This document shows, piece by piece, positions 43,462 through 52,274 of a stretch of 64,000 nt of DNA. Every line of letters begins with the position of its first letter. Positions within the stretch are counted from its first letter, which is position 1. The stretch comes from Chloroflexota bacterium (GTDB lineage: Bacteria > Chloroflexota > Anaerolineae > Anaerolineales > Villigracilaceae), in the NCBI GenBank assembly GCA_021787595.1, contig JAJYLQ010000005.1, positions 1-64,000 of the forward strand, written 5' to 3'. The notes under the pieces are model-generated. The model was not told the origin of the DNA. It made no database searches and saw only the letters and a list, made by a program, of their open reading frames with translations. The position numbers and the translations under genes are program-made.

Positions 43462-43477
43462 ATCTTTGGAGAATTAG

Positions 43478-44293
43478 ATGGCTCAATCAATTACAGTTGT
43501 TAAACTCGGCGGCACGGAAGGCGTGGACTTCTCCGCGATCTGCGAAGATGTCGCAGGATTATTGAAGCAGGACATGCAGCTTGTTCTTGTGCATGGCGGA
43601 TCGTCGGAGGCGAACTCGCTTGGCGAGGCATTGGGCGCGCCGCCGAAATTCATTACATCGCCATCAGGATATACTTCGCGCTACACAGATCGAAAGACGC
43701 TGGAGATTTTTGCAATGGCAGTCAATGGAAAGATCAATACGTTGCTCGTTGAACAATTGCAAGTACTCGGCGTTAATGCGCTTGGCTTGAGCGGTATAGA
43801 TGGAAAACTTTTGCAAGCCACGCGCAAAGATTCGATTCAATCCATCGAAAACGGCAAGCGCAAAATTATCCGCGATGATTACACAGGAAAGATCGAATGC
43901 GTCAACGCCGAATTGCTTCAAACTTTGTTGGCGAGCAAATATCTTCCAGTCATCGCGCCGATGGCAGTCAGTGAAAAAGGCGAAGCGTTGAACGTGGATG
44001 CAGATCGCGCCGCGGCGATGGTCGCATCTGCATTGAAAGCGGAAACACTTGTGTTACTCACGGCAGTTCCAGGGTTGATGAAAAACTTTCCAGATGAATC
44101 ATCGCTCATCAAACAATTGAATCAGAGTCAATTGTCCGACGCGCTCGAAGCCGCGCAAGATCGGATGAAGAAAAAAGTTTTGGGCGCGGAAGAAGCCCTC
44201 AAGGGCGGCGTGAAGCGGGTCATCATCGCGGACGGTCGAATCGAAAATCCAATCTCAAATGCTTTGGCAGGAAAAGGAACAATCATTCAATGA
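43478..44293 (+). CDS. lysZ: LysW-aminoadipate/glutamate kinase (ArgB family)
   Basis: 271 residues of the amino acid kinase fold. VKLGGTEG at the N terminus takes the place of the usual VKxGG loop, LVHGGSSEAN binds substrate, and LLTAVPGLM and MKKKVLGAEEALKGGVKRVIIADGR lie toward the C terminus. It phosphorylates the side-chain carboxyl of the carrier-bound amino acid. Overlaps lysJ by 4 nt. Confidence 0.9.
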   Translation: MAQSITVVKLGGTEGVDFSAICEDVAGLLKQDMQLVLVHGGSSEANSLGEALGAPPKFITSPSGYTSRYTDRKTLEIFAMAVNGKINTLLVEQLQVLGVNALGLSGIDGKLLQATRKDSIQSIENGKRKIIRDDYTGKIECVNAELLQTLLASKYLPVIAPMAVSEKGEALNVDADRAAAMVASALKAETLVLLTAVPGLMKNFPDESSLIKQLNQSQLSDALEAAQDRMKKKVLGAEEALKGGVKRVIIADGRIENPISNALAGKGTIIQ

Positions 44294-45471
44294 ACGCACA
44301 AGAAATTATTGACATCGAATGCAAACACACTTCGGGCGCGTATGCCAAGCAGCCGCTGGTCATCGTGCGCGGACAAGGCGCGTCGTTGTTCGATGCGGAT
44401 GGCGTCGAGTATCTCGATTGCTCGTCGGGACACGGCGTTGCCAATCTCGGTCACGCGCATCCGAAAGTGGCGGAGGCAATTTATAAGCAAGCCTCCACGC
44501 TGATTACTTTATTCGAAACGTTTCCAAACGACAAGCGCGCGGAGTTGATGCAAAAAATTACTTCGCTGGTGGACGGATTGGATCGAGTCTTTCTTTGCAA
44601 CTCGGGGACGGAAGCCGTTGAAGCCGCATTGAAGTTCTCCCGCATCTCAACCGGACGCAAGAACGTGGTCGCCGCCATGCGAGCCTTTCACGGCCGGACG
44701 TTTGGTTCACTCTCCGCGACGTTCAACAAAAAATATCGCGATGGATTCGAACCGTTGGTTCCCGGATTTAGTCACGTTGCTTATAACAACATCGAAGCAT
44801 TAGATAAAGCCGTGACTGATGAAAGTGCCGCTGTGATTTTAGAAGTTGTTCAAGGCGAAGGTGGTGTGTATCCCGCCAATGCGGAATACATTCAAGCCGC
44901 GCGTCGAACCTGCGATGAGCGCGGCGCGTTGTTGATTGTGGATGAAATTCAAACCGGCTTTGGCCGCACCGGGAAGATGTTTGCGATTCAACATTTCGGC
45001 GTCATGCCTGATTTATTAACATGCGCCAAATCGTTGGCAGGTGGACTTCCCATGGGAGCGGTGTTGATTGGAAAGAAAATAAAAAATTTAACACCCGGTG
45101 TTCACGGCTCGACGTTTGGAGGCAATCCGTTGGCGTGCGCCGCGGCGGTCGCGGCATTGACTGCGATTGAGGAAGAAGATTTGCCTGGTCAAGCCGCGGC
45201 GAAAGGCAAATACTTGATGGATAAGTTGAAACAAATCCAATCGCCGTACATTCGCGAAGTGCGCGGAATGGGCTTGATGGTCGGCATTGAAATGAAACAG
45301 AAAGTTGTGCCATATATCCGAGAATTACAGGATTTGCATATCATTGCTTTGAACGCGGGCATGACCGTCATCCGTTTGCTGCCGCCGCTGGTCATTACTT
45401 ATAAACAACTCGATCACCTTGTGGATGTGTTGGCGGAAGTATTGACTCAGAAGATGGATGATGGAGAATAG
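44290..45471 (+). CDS. lysJ: LysW-aminoadipate/glutamate semialdehyde aminotransferase (ArgD family)
   Basis: 393 residues, class III PLP aminotransferase. LCNSGTEAVEAALKF at about 98, the VDEIQTGFGRTGKMF block near 220 and the PLP lysine in TCAKSLAGGLPMGA near 246. It transfers an amino group from glutamate to the semialdehyde on LysW, giving LysW-bound lysine or ornithine. Confidence 0.92.
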   Translation: MNAQEIIDIECKHTSGAYAKQPLVIVRGQGASLFDADGVEYLDCSSGHGVANLGHAHPKVAEAIYKQASTLITLFETFPNDKRAELMQKITSLVDGLDRVFLCNSGTEAVEAALKFSRISTGRKNVVAAMRAFHGRTFGSLSATFNKKYRDGFEPLVPGFSHVAYNNIEALDKAVTDESAAVILEVVQGEGGVYPANAEYIQAARRTCDERGALLIVDEIQTGFGRTGKMFAIQHFGVMPDLLTCAKSLAGGLPMGAVLIGKKIKNLTPGVHGSTFGGNPLACAAAVAALTAIEEEDLPGQAAAKGKYLMDKLKQIQSPYIREVRGMGLMVGIEMKQKVVPYIRELQDLHIIALNAGMTVIRLLPPLVITYKQLDHLVDVLAEVLTQKMDDGE

Positions 45472-45521
45472 TTCATGGTTGAACGTTATCCATGATCCAT
45501 TGACCATGTTTCATTTAGAAA

Positions 45522-46631
45522 ATGTTTATGACTGAAACGCTAATTGGACTCGTCTCGCGATACAGCCCATCGGGACGAGAACGCGGCGCAGTGGAATGGC
45601 TGGTAGCGCGCATGAAGTCGCTTGGCTATAGCCGCGCATTCGTTGACGGGGCAGGCAATGCAATTGGCATCATGGGAAATGGATCAAAACAGATTGTGTT
45701 GTTGGGACACATTGATACCGTTCCCGGCGAGATCCTTGTTCACCTCACCCCTAGCCCCCCACCGTCTCCCCCCATTTTCACAAAAAATGGGGGGAGAGAA
45801 AGAGGGGGGCAGAGAGGGGAATCATTATATGGACGCGGGTCTGTGGATGCAAAAGGGCCGTTATCGTGTTTTGTGGATGCGATCGCTCAAGTTGGCAATG
45901 TAGAAGGATGGCAATTCGTTGTCATCGGCGCGGTGGAAGAGGAGCGCGATTCGGGTGGCGCGCGATTCATAGTCAATCAATATAAGCCAGACTTTGCGAT
46001 CATCGGTGAGCCGAATCACTGGGATCGGATCGCGTTGGGATACAAAGGCAGCGCGTGGGCAGCTATAACAATCAAGCGTGAACAGATGCACACCGCCAGT
46101 GGCGAAGAGACGGCGTGCGAATCTGCGATTGAGTTGTGGCTGAAGATAAAGGCTTACGCGGATTCGTTCAACGCTGATAAACAAAAGACCTTTGATAAAC
46201 TGTTACTTATTTTGCGCGGCATAAATTCAGAATCGAATGATTTCGAACAATGGGCGCGGTTGAGAGTTGGTGCGCGATTGCCGATGAATGTTTCACCGAA
46301 GGAATGGTATGCAAAGTTAAATGAAATTGCGGATGGAGCAATCATCGAGCCAACGGGATTCGCTGTCCCGGCGTGGGAGTGTGAGAAAAACACTCCGCTG
46401 GTGCGTGCTTTCTTGAATGGAATCCGCTCACAGGGCGGCGAGCCGCGCTTCGTCTATAAAACGGGAACGGCTGATTTGAACATCGTCGCACCGATTTGGA
46501 AATGTCCCGCGCTGGTCTATGGTCCCGGTGATTCGACTCTCGATCACACGCCGAATGAGCATATCGAGCTGGAAGAGTATTCGAAAGCAGCGGATGTTTT
46601 GCGTGAAGCACTGGAAAAGTTGACCCGCTAA
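45522..46631 (+). CDS. lysK: LysW-lysine/ornithine hydrolase (M20 peptidase family)
   Basis: 369 residues. It releases lysine or ornithine from LysW. M20 metal motifs HIDTVPGE (about 66-73) and [10 protein letters not shown] (about 147-156) are intact. Residues about 76-101, rich in Pro, Gly and Arg ([11 protein letters not shown] onwards), come from an in-frame palindromic repeat placed just before [13 protein letters not shown], a surface position. ATG 45522 or 45528 may be the start. The 3' end overlaps the convergent metA by 4 nt. Confidence 0.9.
   Translation: MFMTETLIGLVSRYSPSGRERGAVEWLVARMKSLGYSRAFVDGAGNAIGIMGNGSKQIVLLGHIDTVPGEILVHLTPSPPPSPPIFTKNGGRERGGQRGESLYGRGSVDAKGPLSCFVDAIAQVGNVEGWQFVVIGAVEEERDSGGARFIVNQYKPDFAIIGEPNHWDRIALGYKGSAWAAITIKREQMHTASGEETACESAIELWLKIKAYADSFNADKQKTFDKLLLILRGINSESNDFEQWARLRVGARLPMNVSPKEWYAKLNEIADGAIIEPTGFAVPAWECEKNTPLVRAFLNGIRSQGGEPRFVYKTGTADLNIVAPIWKCPALVYGPGDSTLDHTPNEHIELEEYSKAADVLREALEKLTR
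45741..45822. repeat. In-frame palindromic repeat inside lysK
   Basis: CCTCACCCCTAG and CCCCCCATTTT are mirrored by AAAATGGGGGG and GAGGGG. It is translated in lysK (residues about 76-101). Confidence 0.8.
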
Positions 46632-47569
46632 AAATTCGAGTGGATCGAACCGCGCGGGATTTCGTCTGGATCGAAGGGCGTTACCTGATAGACATAATAG
46701 TTCAACCAGTTTGAGAATAACAGATTGGCATGTCCGCGCCAGCGCACCTGCGGTGACTGCGCCGGGTCATTGTTGGGATAATAATTGTGCGGCACGTGAA
46801 TCGGCAAACCTTTGCTGACATCGCGGTCATATTCGGACTTGAGCGTGAGCGGATCGTATTCCGAATGGCCGGTCACGAAGATGTGGCGGCCATCCTTCGA
46901 TGCGACGATGTAAATGCCGGCCTGATTTGATTCGGCCAGGATTTGTATATCGCCGACTTTCTCAAGGTCGGCGCGGCGAATCTCGGTGTGGCGCGAATGC
47001 GGGGCGTAGAAAACGTCATCGAAGCCGCGCAGCAGGCTCTCGGTTCGGGAAAGGACGCGGTGCTCGAAGACGCCGAACATTTTTCCGGGGAGATCGTATT
47101 TTGGAATCCCGTAACGATGATGGAGTCCGGCCTGCGCTCCCCAGCAGATATACAGAGTCGACTCAGCGCTCGTCTCAGCCCAATCCATGATGCGAGTCAG
47201 TTCGTGCCAATAATCAACTTCCTCGAACGGCATCTGTTCGACAGGCGCGCCGGTGATGATGAGGCCGTCGAATTTTTCGGGGCGGATCGCATCGAAGGTG
47301 ACATAATGCTTGAGCAGATGTTCCGCGTCCGTGTTTTTGGAATCGTGTGTCGCGGTGTGGACGAGTGTGATTTCGATTTGCAGTGCGGAGTTGCTCAATA
47401 AGCGCAGCAACTGCGTTTCGGTCGCGATCTTGGTGGGCATGAGATTCAGGATCGCCACACGCAGCGGGCGAATATCCTGATGCGAAGCGCGCTCTTCGCC
47501 CATGACAAAGATGTTTTCGTTTTCGAGGGTCGCGCGCGCCGGAAGTGTGGATGGAATTTTTACGGGCAT
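46628..47569 (-). CDS. metA: Homoserine O-acetyltransferase (MetA family)
   Basis: 313 residues, aligning to standard MetA numbering. Catalytic Cys142 is in [12 protein letters not shown], and His/Glu of the triad are in VTGHSEYD. Residue 111 is Glu in [12 protein letters not shown]. In this family Glu at 111 goes with acetyl-CoA and Gly with succinyl-CoA, so acetylhomoserine is the likely product. This agrees with metY in the same operon. Control is by the SAM riboswitch upstream of metY. Confidence 0.93.
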   Translation of the reverse strand: MPVKIPSTLPARATLENENIFVMGEERASHQDIRPLRVAILNLMPTKIATETQLLRLLSNSALQIEITLVHTATHDSKNTDAEHLLKHYVTFDAIRPEKFDGLIITGAPVEQMPFEEVDYWHELTRIMDWAETSAESTLYICWGAQAGLHHRYGIPKYDLPGKMFGVFEHRVLSRTESLLRGFDDVFYAPHSRHTEIRRADLEKVGDIQILAESNQAGIYIVASKDGRHIFVTGHSEYDPLTLKSEYDRDVSKGLPIHVPHNYYPNNDPAQSPQVRWRGHANLLFSNWLNYYVYQVTPFDPDEIPRGSIHSNF

Positions 47570-47641
47570 GGTGGAAGGATGAAGGCAGAAGGAGGGCAGA
47601 TAAAAACTTCTTCATGCTTCATAATTCATCCCTTCTCCTTT

Positions 47642-48925
47642 CTATTGGAGTGCCTGATCCAAATCCCACAGGAGATCGTCAACGTCTTCCAGCCCGATGC
47701 TCAAGCGGATGAAATCGGGGCTGACGCCGGCGGCTTTTTGTTCCTCGTCCGAAAGCTGGGAGTGTGTTGTGCTGGCGGGGTGAATGGCGAGCGACTTTGT
47801 GTCGCCGACATTGGCAACGTGACTGAAGAGTTTGAGACCGTCAATGAATTTTGCGCCGGCTTCGCGGCCGCCTTTGACGCCGAAGCCGAGCACCGCGCCC
47901 GGGCCTTTCGGCAAATATTTTTTGGCGCGTTCGTGGTCGGGATGACTGCTCAAACCCGCATAGGTCACCCAACTGACCTTTGAATGATCTTCGAGAAATT
48001 CTGCCACCGCTTGCGCGTTCTCGACGTGACGTTCCATCCGTAATGACAGAGTCTCCAGTCCCTGAATAAACAGCCATGAATTGAACGGCGATTGGCACGT
48101 TCCCAAATCTCTTAAGATGCCGGCGCGCGCTTTTGAGATAAAAGCCAGCGGGCCGAAATCCTCCGCGTAAACGACATCGTGATAAGCAGGGTCGGGCGTG
48201 TTGAAGTTTTTGTGACGCGTACTCTTCGCCCAGTCGAATTTTCCGCTGTCCACGACCACGCCGCCGATGGAAGTGCCGTGGCCGCCGATGAACTTTGTTG
48301 TCGAATGGGTAACGATATCCGCTCCCCATTCGAAGGGACGGCAGAGATATGGCGTGGCAAACGTGTTATCAATCATCAGCGGAATGTGGAATTCCTGCGC
48401 AATCTTCGCAACTTCTTCGAACGGAAAGATGTTCACGAGCGGATTGCTGATCGTCTCGCCGTACAGGATTTTTGTATTTGGCTGGATCGCGCGGCGGAAA
48501 TTTTCCGGGTCGGATGGGTCAACCAGCGTTACGTGAATGCCGAGGCGCGGAAAAGTATAGGTGAACTGGCTGATGGTCCCGCCGTATAACGTCGAAGCGG
48601 AAACAATATGGTCGCCCGCTTCGCAAATCGCCAGGATGGCCGTTGCCTGCGCGGCATGGCCGGAACTGACCTCCAGCGCGCCGACGCCGCCTTCCAAATC
48701 CGCCATCCTTTTTTCCAACACATTGGAGGTCGGGTTTCCGATGCGCGTGTAGATATTTCCGGCTTCCTGCAGCGCAAACAAACGCGCGGCGCGTTCCGTG
48801 CTTTGCAGATTGTACGCCGCCGTCTGATAAAGCGGCACAGCGCGGCTGCCCGTGGTTTCCTCGGGTTCGTATCCCGCGTGCAGCTGGCGGGTGGTGAAAC
48901 CAAATTGACGTTCTGTTGTGAGCAT
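47642..48925 (-). CDS. metY: O-acetylhomoserine sulfhydrylase
   Basis: 427 residues, Cys/Met metabolism PLP enzyme. The PLP lysine lies in [17 protein letters not shown] near 209, and the N terminus [26 protein letters not shown] is typical of MetY. It makes homocysteine from O-acetylhomoserine and sulfide. First gene of the metY-metA operon, behind the SAM-I riboswitch at 49022-49140. Confidence 0.93.
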   Translation of the reverse strand: MLTTERQFGFTTRQLHAGYEPEETTGSRAVPLYQTAAYNLQSTERAARLFALQEAGNIYTRIGNPTSNVLEKRMADLEGGVGALEVSSGHAAQATAILAICEAGDHIVSASTLYGGTISQFTYTFPRLGIHVTLVDPSDPENFRRAIQPNTKILYGETISNPLVNIFPFEEVAKIAQEFHIPLMIDNTFATPYLCRPFEWGADIVTHSTTKFIGGHGTSIGGVVVDSGKFDWAKSTRHKNFNTPDPAYHDVVYAEDFGPLAFISKARAGILRDLGTCQSPFNSWLFIQGLETLSLRMERHVENAQAVAEFLEDHSKVSWVTYAGLSSHPDHERAKKYLPKGPGAVLGFGVKGGREAGAKFIDGLKLFSHVANVGDTKSLAIHPASTTHSQLSDEEQKAAGVSPDFIRLSIGLEDVDDLLWDLDQALQ

Positions 48926-48965
48926 AAGACTCTCCTCGAATTGGATTTACCCGCTCATCAGGAGA

Positions 48966-49003
48966 GAAAAAATTACCTCTCCTGAAAGCACAAGAAGAGG
49001 TAA
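48966..49003 (-). terminator. Terminator of the SAM riboswitch expression platform
   Basis: On the minus strand TTACCTCT (49003-48996) pairs with AGAGGTAA (48980-48973), followed by TTTTTT. It stands between the riboswitch and metY. Confidence 0.85.
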
Positions 49004-49021
49004 CAAAGTATACATACCATC

Positions 49022-49140
49022 CTCTCATCTTCCAGTTTTCGAATAGCATTGACTATTCTCTGTCGGAATTGGCACCTTGACTTTGCAGCCAGGTTGCCGA
49101 GGCGTCACGGGGCCGTTCCCTCAGCCTCTCTGGATAAGAG
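49022..49140 (-). promoter_or_regulatory. SAM-I (S-box) riboswitch
   Basis: The minus strand reads CTCTTATCCAGAGAGGCTGA, GGGA, then GACGCCTCGGCAACC, GGTGCCAATTCC and GAAGATGAGAG. These are the conserved S-box blocks. The P1 stem is CTCTTATC with GATGAGAG. SAM binding would favour the terminator downstream and shut off metY-metA. Confidence 0.93.
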
Positions 49141-49164
49141 CGAGTATTCGATTGTTAGCGGCGG

Positions 49165-49194
49165 TTTATATCACAATGATTTGATTTAAGTCAA
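49165..49194 (-). promoter_or_regulatory. Promoter of the metY-metA operon
   Basis: TTGACT (49194-49189), 18-bp spacer, TATAAA (49170-49165), about 25 bp before the riboswitch. Confidence 0.7.
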
Positions 49195-49230
49195 GACTTT
49201 TATGTTGATGCTAAAAGAAATATAAATAGA

Positions 49231-49257
49231 ACAGAGATGCAACAGCATCTCTGTTTT
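49231..49257 (-). terminator. Hairpin after groES
   Basis: ACAGAGATGC and GCATCTCTGT form a perfect 10-bp stem with loop AACA. The U run is better on the plus strand, so it may serve either direction. Confidence 0.6.
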
Positions 49258-49311
49258 GTATCGGACATCGTTTAAAAAATTCTACGGTGTGTATGCAAAT
49301 TCAAAATTTGG

Positions 49312-49384
49312 ACGTCGTTGCGACGAAGCAATCTCCCCCTTCAACGCGGGGATTGCTTCGGGTGGAACACCCTCGCAGCGACGT
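49312..49384. repeat. Inverted-repeat element, ATGTCATTGCGA family variant
   Basis: ACGTCGTTGCGA at the left and TCGCAGCGACGT at the right, with GCAATC and GATTGC inside. It lies 24 bp past the groES stop codon. Confidence 0.7.
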
Positions 49385-49407
49385 GATAAAGTATTTACAT
49401 ACAGACC

Positions 49408-49683
49408 CTAGTTGAGAACCTTCGCCAGCACGTCGTTGGCTTCGAGCAGCAGGTATTCCGTCCCGTCCATTTTGAATTCCGTGCCGGTGTATTTGGCGAA
49501 GAGCACCTTGTCATTGACTTTCAGTTTGATCTCTTCATCGTCGCCGATAGCCACGACCAGGCCGGTCTGCGGTTTTTCCTTTGCGGTTTCGGGAAGCAAT
49601 AAACCGGACGATGTCTTGCTTTCCTGTTCGATGGGTTTGATGAGCACGCGCGTGCCCATCGGTTGAAGATTGATTTTTGCCAT
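49408..49683 (-). CDS. groES: Co-chaperonin GroES
   Basis: 91 residues from MAKINLQP. The family core LQPMGTRVLIKPIEQESKTSSGLLLPETAKEKP with its mobile loop and the dome residues KVLFAKYTGTEFKMDGTEYLLL are visible. It caps GroEL; no groEL lies in the window. It is the second gene after the glutaredoxin, 12 nt downstream, which places a chaperonin subunit in a redox-linked transcript. Confidence 0.95.
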   Translation of the reverse strand: MAKINLQPMGTRVLIKPIEQESKTSSGLLLPETAKEKPQTGLVVAIGDDEEIKLKVNDKVLFAKYTGTEFKMDGTEYLLLEANDVLAKVLN

Positions 49684-49695
49684 TCCTACCTCCAA

Positions 49696-49947
49696 TTAGA
49701 GTCCAAGATATTTGTCTATTTTCACGCGGTCGAAGCCGACCACGATCTTTCCACCGATGTCGATCACCGGCACGCCTTGTTGACCGGAGCGGCGCACCAT
49801 ATCGCGGGCGGCAGCCATGTCGCGGCTGACGTCCACGTCTCTGAACTTGATTCCTTTCTCACGGAAGTATTTCTTCGTCATGTTGCAGAACGAACAAGTG
49901 GGGGTGCTGAAAACGATGACGCGCGGTTGGGGTTGGGTTTGATCCAT
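49696..49947 (-). CDS. Glutaredoxin-like protein
   Basis: 83 residues with a thioredoxin fold. The active site is TCSFC (CxxC near residue 18) and the GVPVID cis-proline loop is near 58. It reduces disulfides or glutathione-like mixed disulfides. It starts 33 bp after the promoter motif at 49980-50007 and leads the groES transcript. Confidence 0.88.
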   Translation of the reverse strand: MDQTQPQPRVIVFSTPTCSFCNMTKKYFREKGIKFRDVDVSRDMAAARDMVRRSGQQGVPVIDIGGKIVVGFDRVKIDKYLGL

Positions 49948-49979
49948 TGTTCACCTCTATGCAAAACTTCTACGAAGAA

Positions 49980-50035
49980 TAGATGCGCAAGGGACAAAAA
50001 AGTTGCATGCAACTTTCGGCTTTTTCCGGCATCTG
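49980..50035. promoter_or_regulatory. Divergent ECF-type promoters sharing a palindrome
   Basis: AAAGTTGCATGCAACTTT (49999-50016) is a perfect 18-bp palindrome made of two head-to-head TGCAACTTT -35 elements. Each is followed after exactly 13 bp by a -10: CATCTA on the minus strand (49985-49980) toward glutaredoxin-groES, and CATCTG on the plus strand (50030-50035) toward the thioredoxin operon. The same arrangement occurs before the OsmC operon and the ECF sigma gene. Confidence 0.7.
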
Positions 50036-50040
50036 TATAT

Positions 50041-50300
50041 TGATATACTGAACACGGGCATAAATTGCGCTTTTGTTCAACGGGATTCGGCAAGGGATAA
50101 ATCCCCGCCTCAGCGCATGAAAGTGGCGCCTTGGCGCCACTCGTTGCGCCAGTCCGAAGGCGTCGCCGTGGCGCCATGGCGACAACTTTCACGTACTGAG
50201 CAGGTGGCTTCAGCCCCGCGAATCAAGCGGTAGAAAACCGCAATTTGTGACCGTGCCTGGTATATTATCCGAAAAGGAGTCTGGACATTTCCAATTCAAC
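50041..50300. other. Leader region of the thioredoxin operon with a repeat
   Basis: It holds TGGCGCC-type palindromes (about 50114-50190) that seem to have been inserted between promoter and gene. A TATATT at about 50259 may be a second promoter. No gene is seen. Confidence 0.4.
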
Positions 50301-50819
50301 ATGGATACAAATACTTTCTTCCAGAAGATTCAGAAGAACCCTCGCCCCGTGGTGGTTGATTTGTGGGCACCGTGGTGCGGACCCTGTAAAATGGTCAAAC
50401 CGACTTTGGAAAAACTATCGAAAGAATATGCCGGGCGCGTCGACTTGTGGGAGATCAACGCCGATGACTCGCCTGAACTTTTGCGAAAGCTGGGCGTGTA
50501 CGGAATCCCGACGCTGGTTGTCTTCCGCGGCGGCAGGGAGATTTCGCGGTACGTCGGCGCAAAACCCGCAAACGCGCTGAAGAATTTGTTCGAGACACTT
50601 TCGACCGGCGGCGATCCCGGCCCTGCCGCGCTTGCCGTCAAAGATCGCATCCTCCGCGTTGGCGCTGGATTGGTCCTCGCCTGGATCGGCTGGATCATGA
50701 ACTCAAATTGGCTGTTGTTCATTCTTGGCGGCGCGCTGATGTTCAGCGCGGTGTATGATCGCTGTCCGATCTGGCGGGCGATCACTTCCAAATTTAGAGA
50801 ATTGACCAGCAAAGCATAG
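50301..50819 (+). CDS. Thioredoxin-DUF2892 fusion protein
   Basis: 172 residues. Residues 1-105 are a thioredoxin domain with active site WAPWCGPC and the GIPTL cis-proline loop. Residues about 115-165 hold two membrane helices and YDRCPIW, the pattern of DUF2892 proteins. The fusion would place a thioredoxin on the cytoplasmic face of the membrane. ATG 50301 is chosen; a GTG at 50247 is in frame. It is followed 15 nt later by the methyltransferase gene. Confidence 0.85.
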   Translation: MDTNTFFQKIQKNPRPVVVDLWAPWCGPCKMVKPTLEKLSKEYAGRVDLWEINADDSPELLRKLGVYGIPTLVVFRGGREISRYVGAKPANALKNLFETLSTGGDPGPAALAVKDRILRVGAGLVLAWIGWIMNSNWLLFILGGALMFSAVYDRCPIWRAITSKFRELTSKA

Positions 50820-50834
50820 CAGGAGGAATGGTCT

Positions 50835-51410
50835 ATGAACTTGGATGATCGCCGTTTTGACCATCGCAAGATGGATATGTTGATGGGCGCGGATCGTCAG
50901 GCGAGATGGAATCCATCAGCATTTATCAGCCGCTTCGATATTCGTCCGGGCGCCTCGGTTCTGGACCTGGGATCGGGCCCCGGTTTCTGGACATTTCCCC
51001 TCGCTGACAAGGTCGGCGCGCAAGGCGCGGTTTGGGCGTTGGACATCAGCCAGGAAATGCTCGACGAGCTTTCCCAGCGCAATCCGCCAAAACAAGTACA
51101 TACCTTGCGAAGCGAACTTCCGAAAATTGATTTGCCTGATTCGAATTTCGATTTGATTTGGATGGCATTTGTCTTTCACGAAGTCATGCCGCCGCAAAAG
51201 CTGGCAGACGAAATGTTCAGAGTGGCGAAGGCCGAAGGTGTTGTGGCCGTTCTCGATTGGCGTCCCGACGCGGCCGGTGAAGGCGGCCCGCCGCGCCATC
51301 ATCGTTTATCAATCGAGCAAGTCATTGGATTCCTGCATCAGGCAGGTTTCCAATCCGTCGAGAAAACCTGGCAGGATGGCGACGCGTATTTGATCGAAGC
51401 CCGGCGATGA
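50835..51410 (+). CDS. Class I SAM-dependent methyltransferase
   Basis: 191 residues. Motif I VLDLGSGPGFWTFPLA (about 36-51), motif II ALDIS and WMAFVFHEV are of UbiE/methyltransferase 11 type. The N terminus has FDHRKMDMLMGADRQARWNP, shared by related archaeal and bacterial proteins of unknown substrate. A strong RBS (AGGAGG) and the short gap place it in the thioredoxin transcript. Confidence 0.85.
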   Translation: MNLDDRRFDHRKMDMLMGADRQARWNPSAFISRFDIRPGASVLDLGSGPGFWTFPLADKVGAQGAVWALDISQEMLDELSQRNPPKQVHTLRSELPKIDLPDSNFDLIWMAFVFHEVMPPQKLADEMFRVAKAEGVVAVLDWRPDAAGEGGPPRHHRLSIEQVIGFLHQAGFQSVEKTWQDGDAYLIEARR

Positions 51411-51416
51411 ATTGAA

Positions 51417-51456
51417 CAAAAAAGTGCTGATGAAAAAAATCATCAGCACTTTTTTG
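51417..51456 (+). terminator. Intrinsic terminator after the methyltransferase
   Basis: AAAAAAGTGCTGATG pairs with CATCAGCACTTTTTT, a 15-bp perfect stem. Confidence 0.9.
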
Positions 51457-51464
51457 TAAGTCGA

Positions 51465-51650
51465 CCATCGCCCTGAGCGGAGCGCAGTGAAGTCGAAGGG
51501 CAGACCAAGCCAGCAATTTCGCTTCGACTTCGTGGCGCTGGTTTCGATACGCTCCTTTGCTCGCTACTCAACCATCGCACCACTCCGCTCACATCGTCCC
51601 GACACTTGCACCTGACGCAAGTGCAGGTGTGTCCTTCGGGAGCGCGACAA
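51465..51650. repeat. Compound repeat region
   Basis: Segments such as CTTCGACTTCGTGGCG, GGTTTCGATACGCTCC and CACTTGCACCTGACGCAAGTG match or resemble repeats elsewhere in the window (1346, 3787, 17500, 19605). No gene. Confidence 0.6.
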
Positions 51651-51655
51651 TTTGT

Positions 51656-52249
51656 TCAGTTGCTTTGCGTCAGCAGCGGTGTCACATATTTTTCGAGCAT
51701 GGCGCGGCTGATCGCACCGGTCCACGCGTAACGGACTGTCCCCGTTCGATCAATCACATACGAGTTGGGAAGATTTTGATTTCTGAAAACAGACAGGGAT
51801 GCGTTTTGCGGATCAACCCAAACGTGAAATTTCAATCCATAACTTTGAGCAAATTGCGACACGGAATCCTTCGGCTCTCCGGCTTCGATGGCGACGATCA
51901 TAAAACCTTCCGCTGCGTGTGATTCGTAATAAGCTTCGAGCGTTGGCATTTCCGCTTTGCATGGCGGACACCACGTCGCCCAATTGTTCACCAGCAATAT
52001 GTCCTGCCGGAAATCGGAAAGCGATTCGCTGGTCCCATTCACGTTTTGCAGAACGAGCTGCGGAGCCGGGTAGTTGACCGCGGCCGGCACGACCGACATC
52101 TCATCCGCGGACGGTGCGGAGCCTGATGCGGTGCTGGATCTGGGCCAGAAGATGAACAGCGCGATGCCGATCAGGATCAAGCCGATGCCCATCGCGACCA
52201 GCCCGCTGTTATCCCTTTTTCTTTTTCGATATTTGCCCTTTTGGGTCAT
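51656..52249 (-). CDS. TlpA-type membrane-anchored thioredoxin
   Basis: 197 residues. A basic N terminus is followed by one membrane helix (about 16-36). An AhpC/TSA-like redoxin domain has the active site WCPPC (Cys94, Cys97). It would act outside the membrane in thiol-disulfide exchange, for example cytochrome c maturation or disulfide reduction. Third gene of the osmC-PDO-tlpA transcript. Confidence 0.9.
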   Translation of the reverse strand: MTQKGKYRKRKRDNSGLVAMGIGLILIGIALFIFWPRSSTASGSAPSADEMSVVPAAVNYPAPQLVLQNVNGTSESLSDFRQDILLVNNWATWCPPCKAEMPTLEAYYESHAAEGFMIVAIEAGEPKDSVSQFAQSYGLKFHVWVDPQNASLSVFRNQNLPNSYVIDRTGTVRYAWTGAISRAMLEKYVTPLLTQSN

Positions 52250-52274
52250 GAGGAACCTGCCGATTCGGTGAGCG

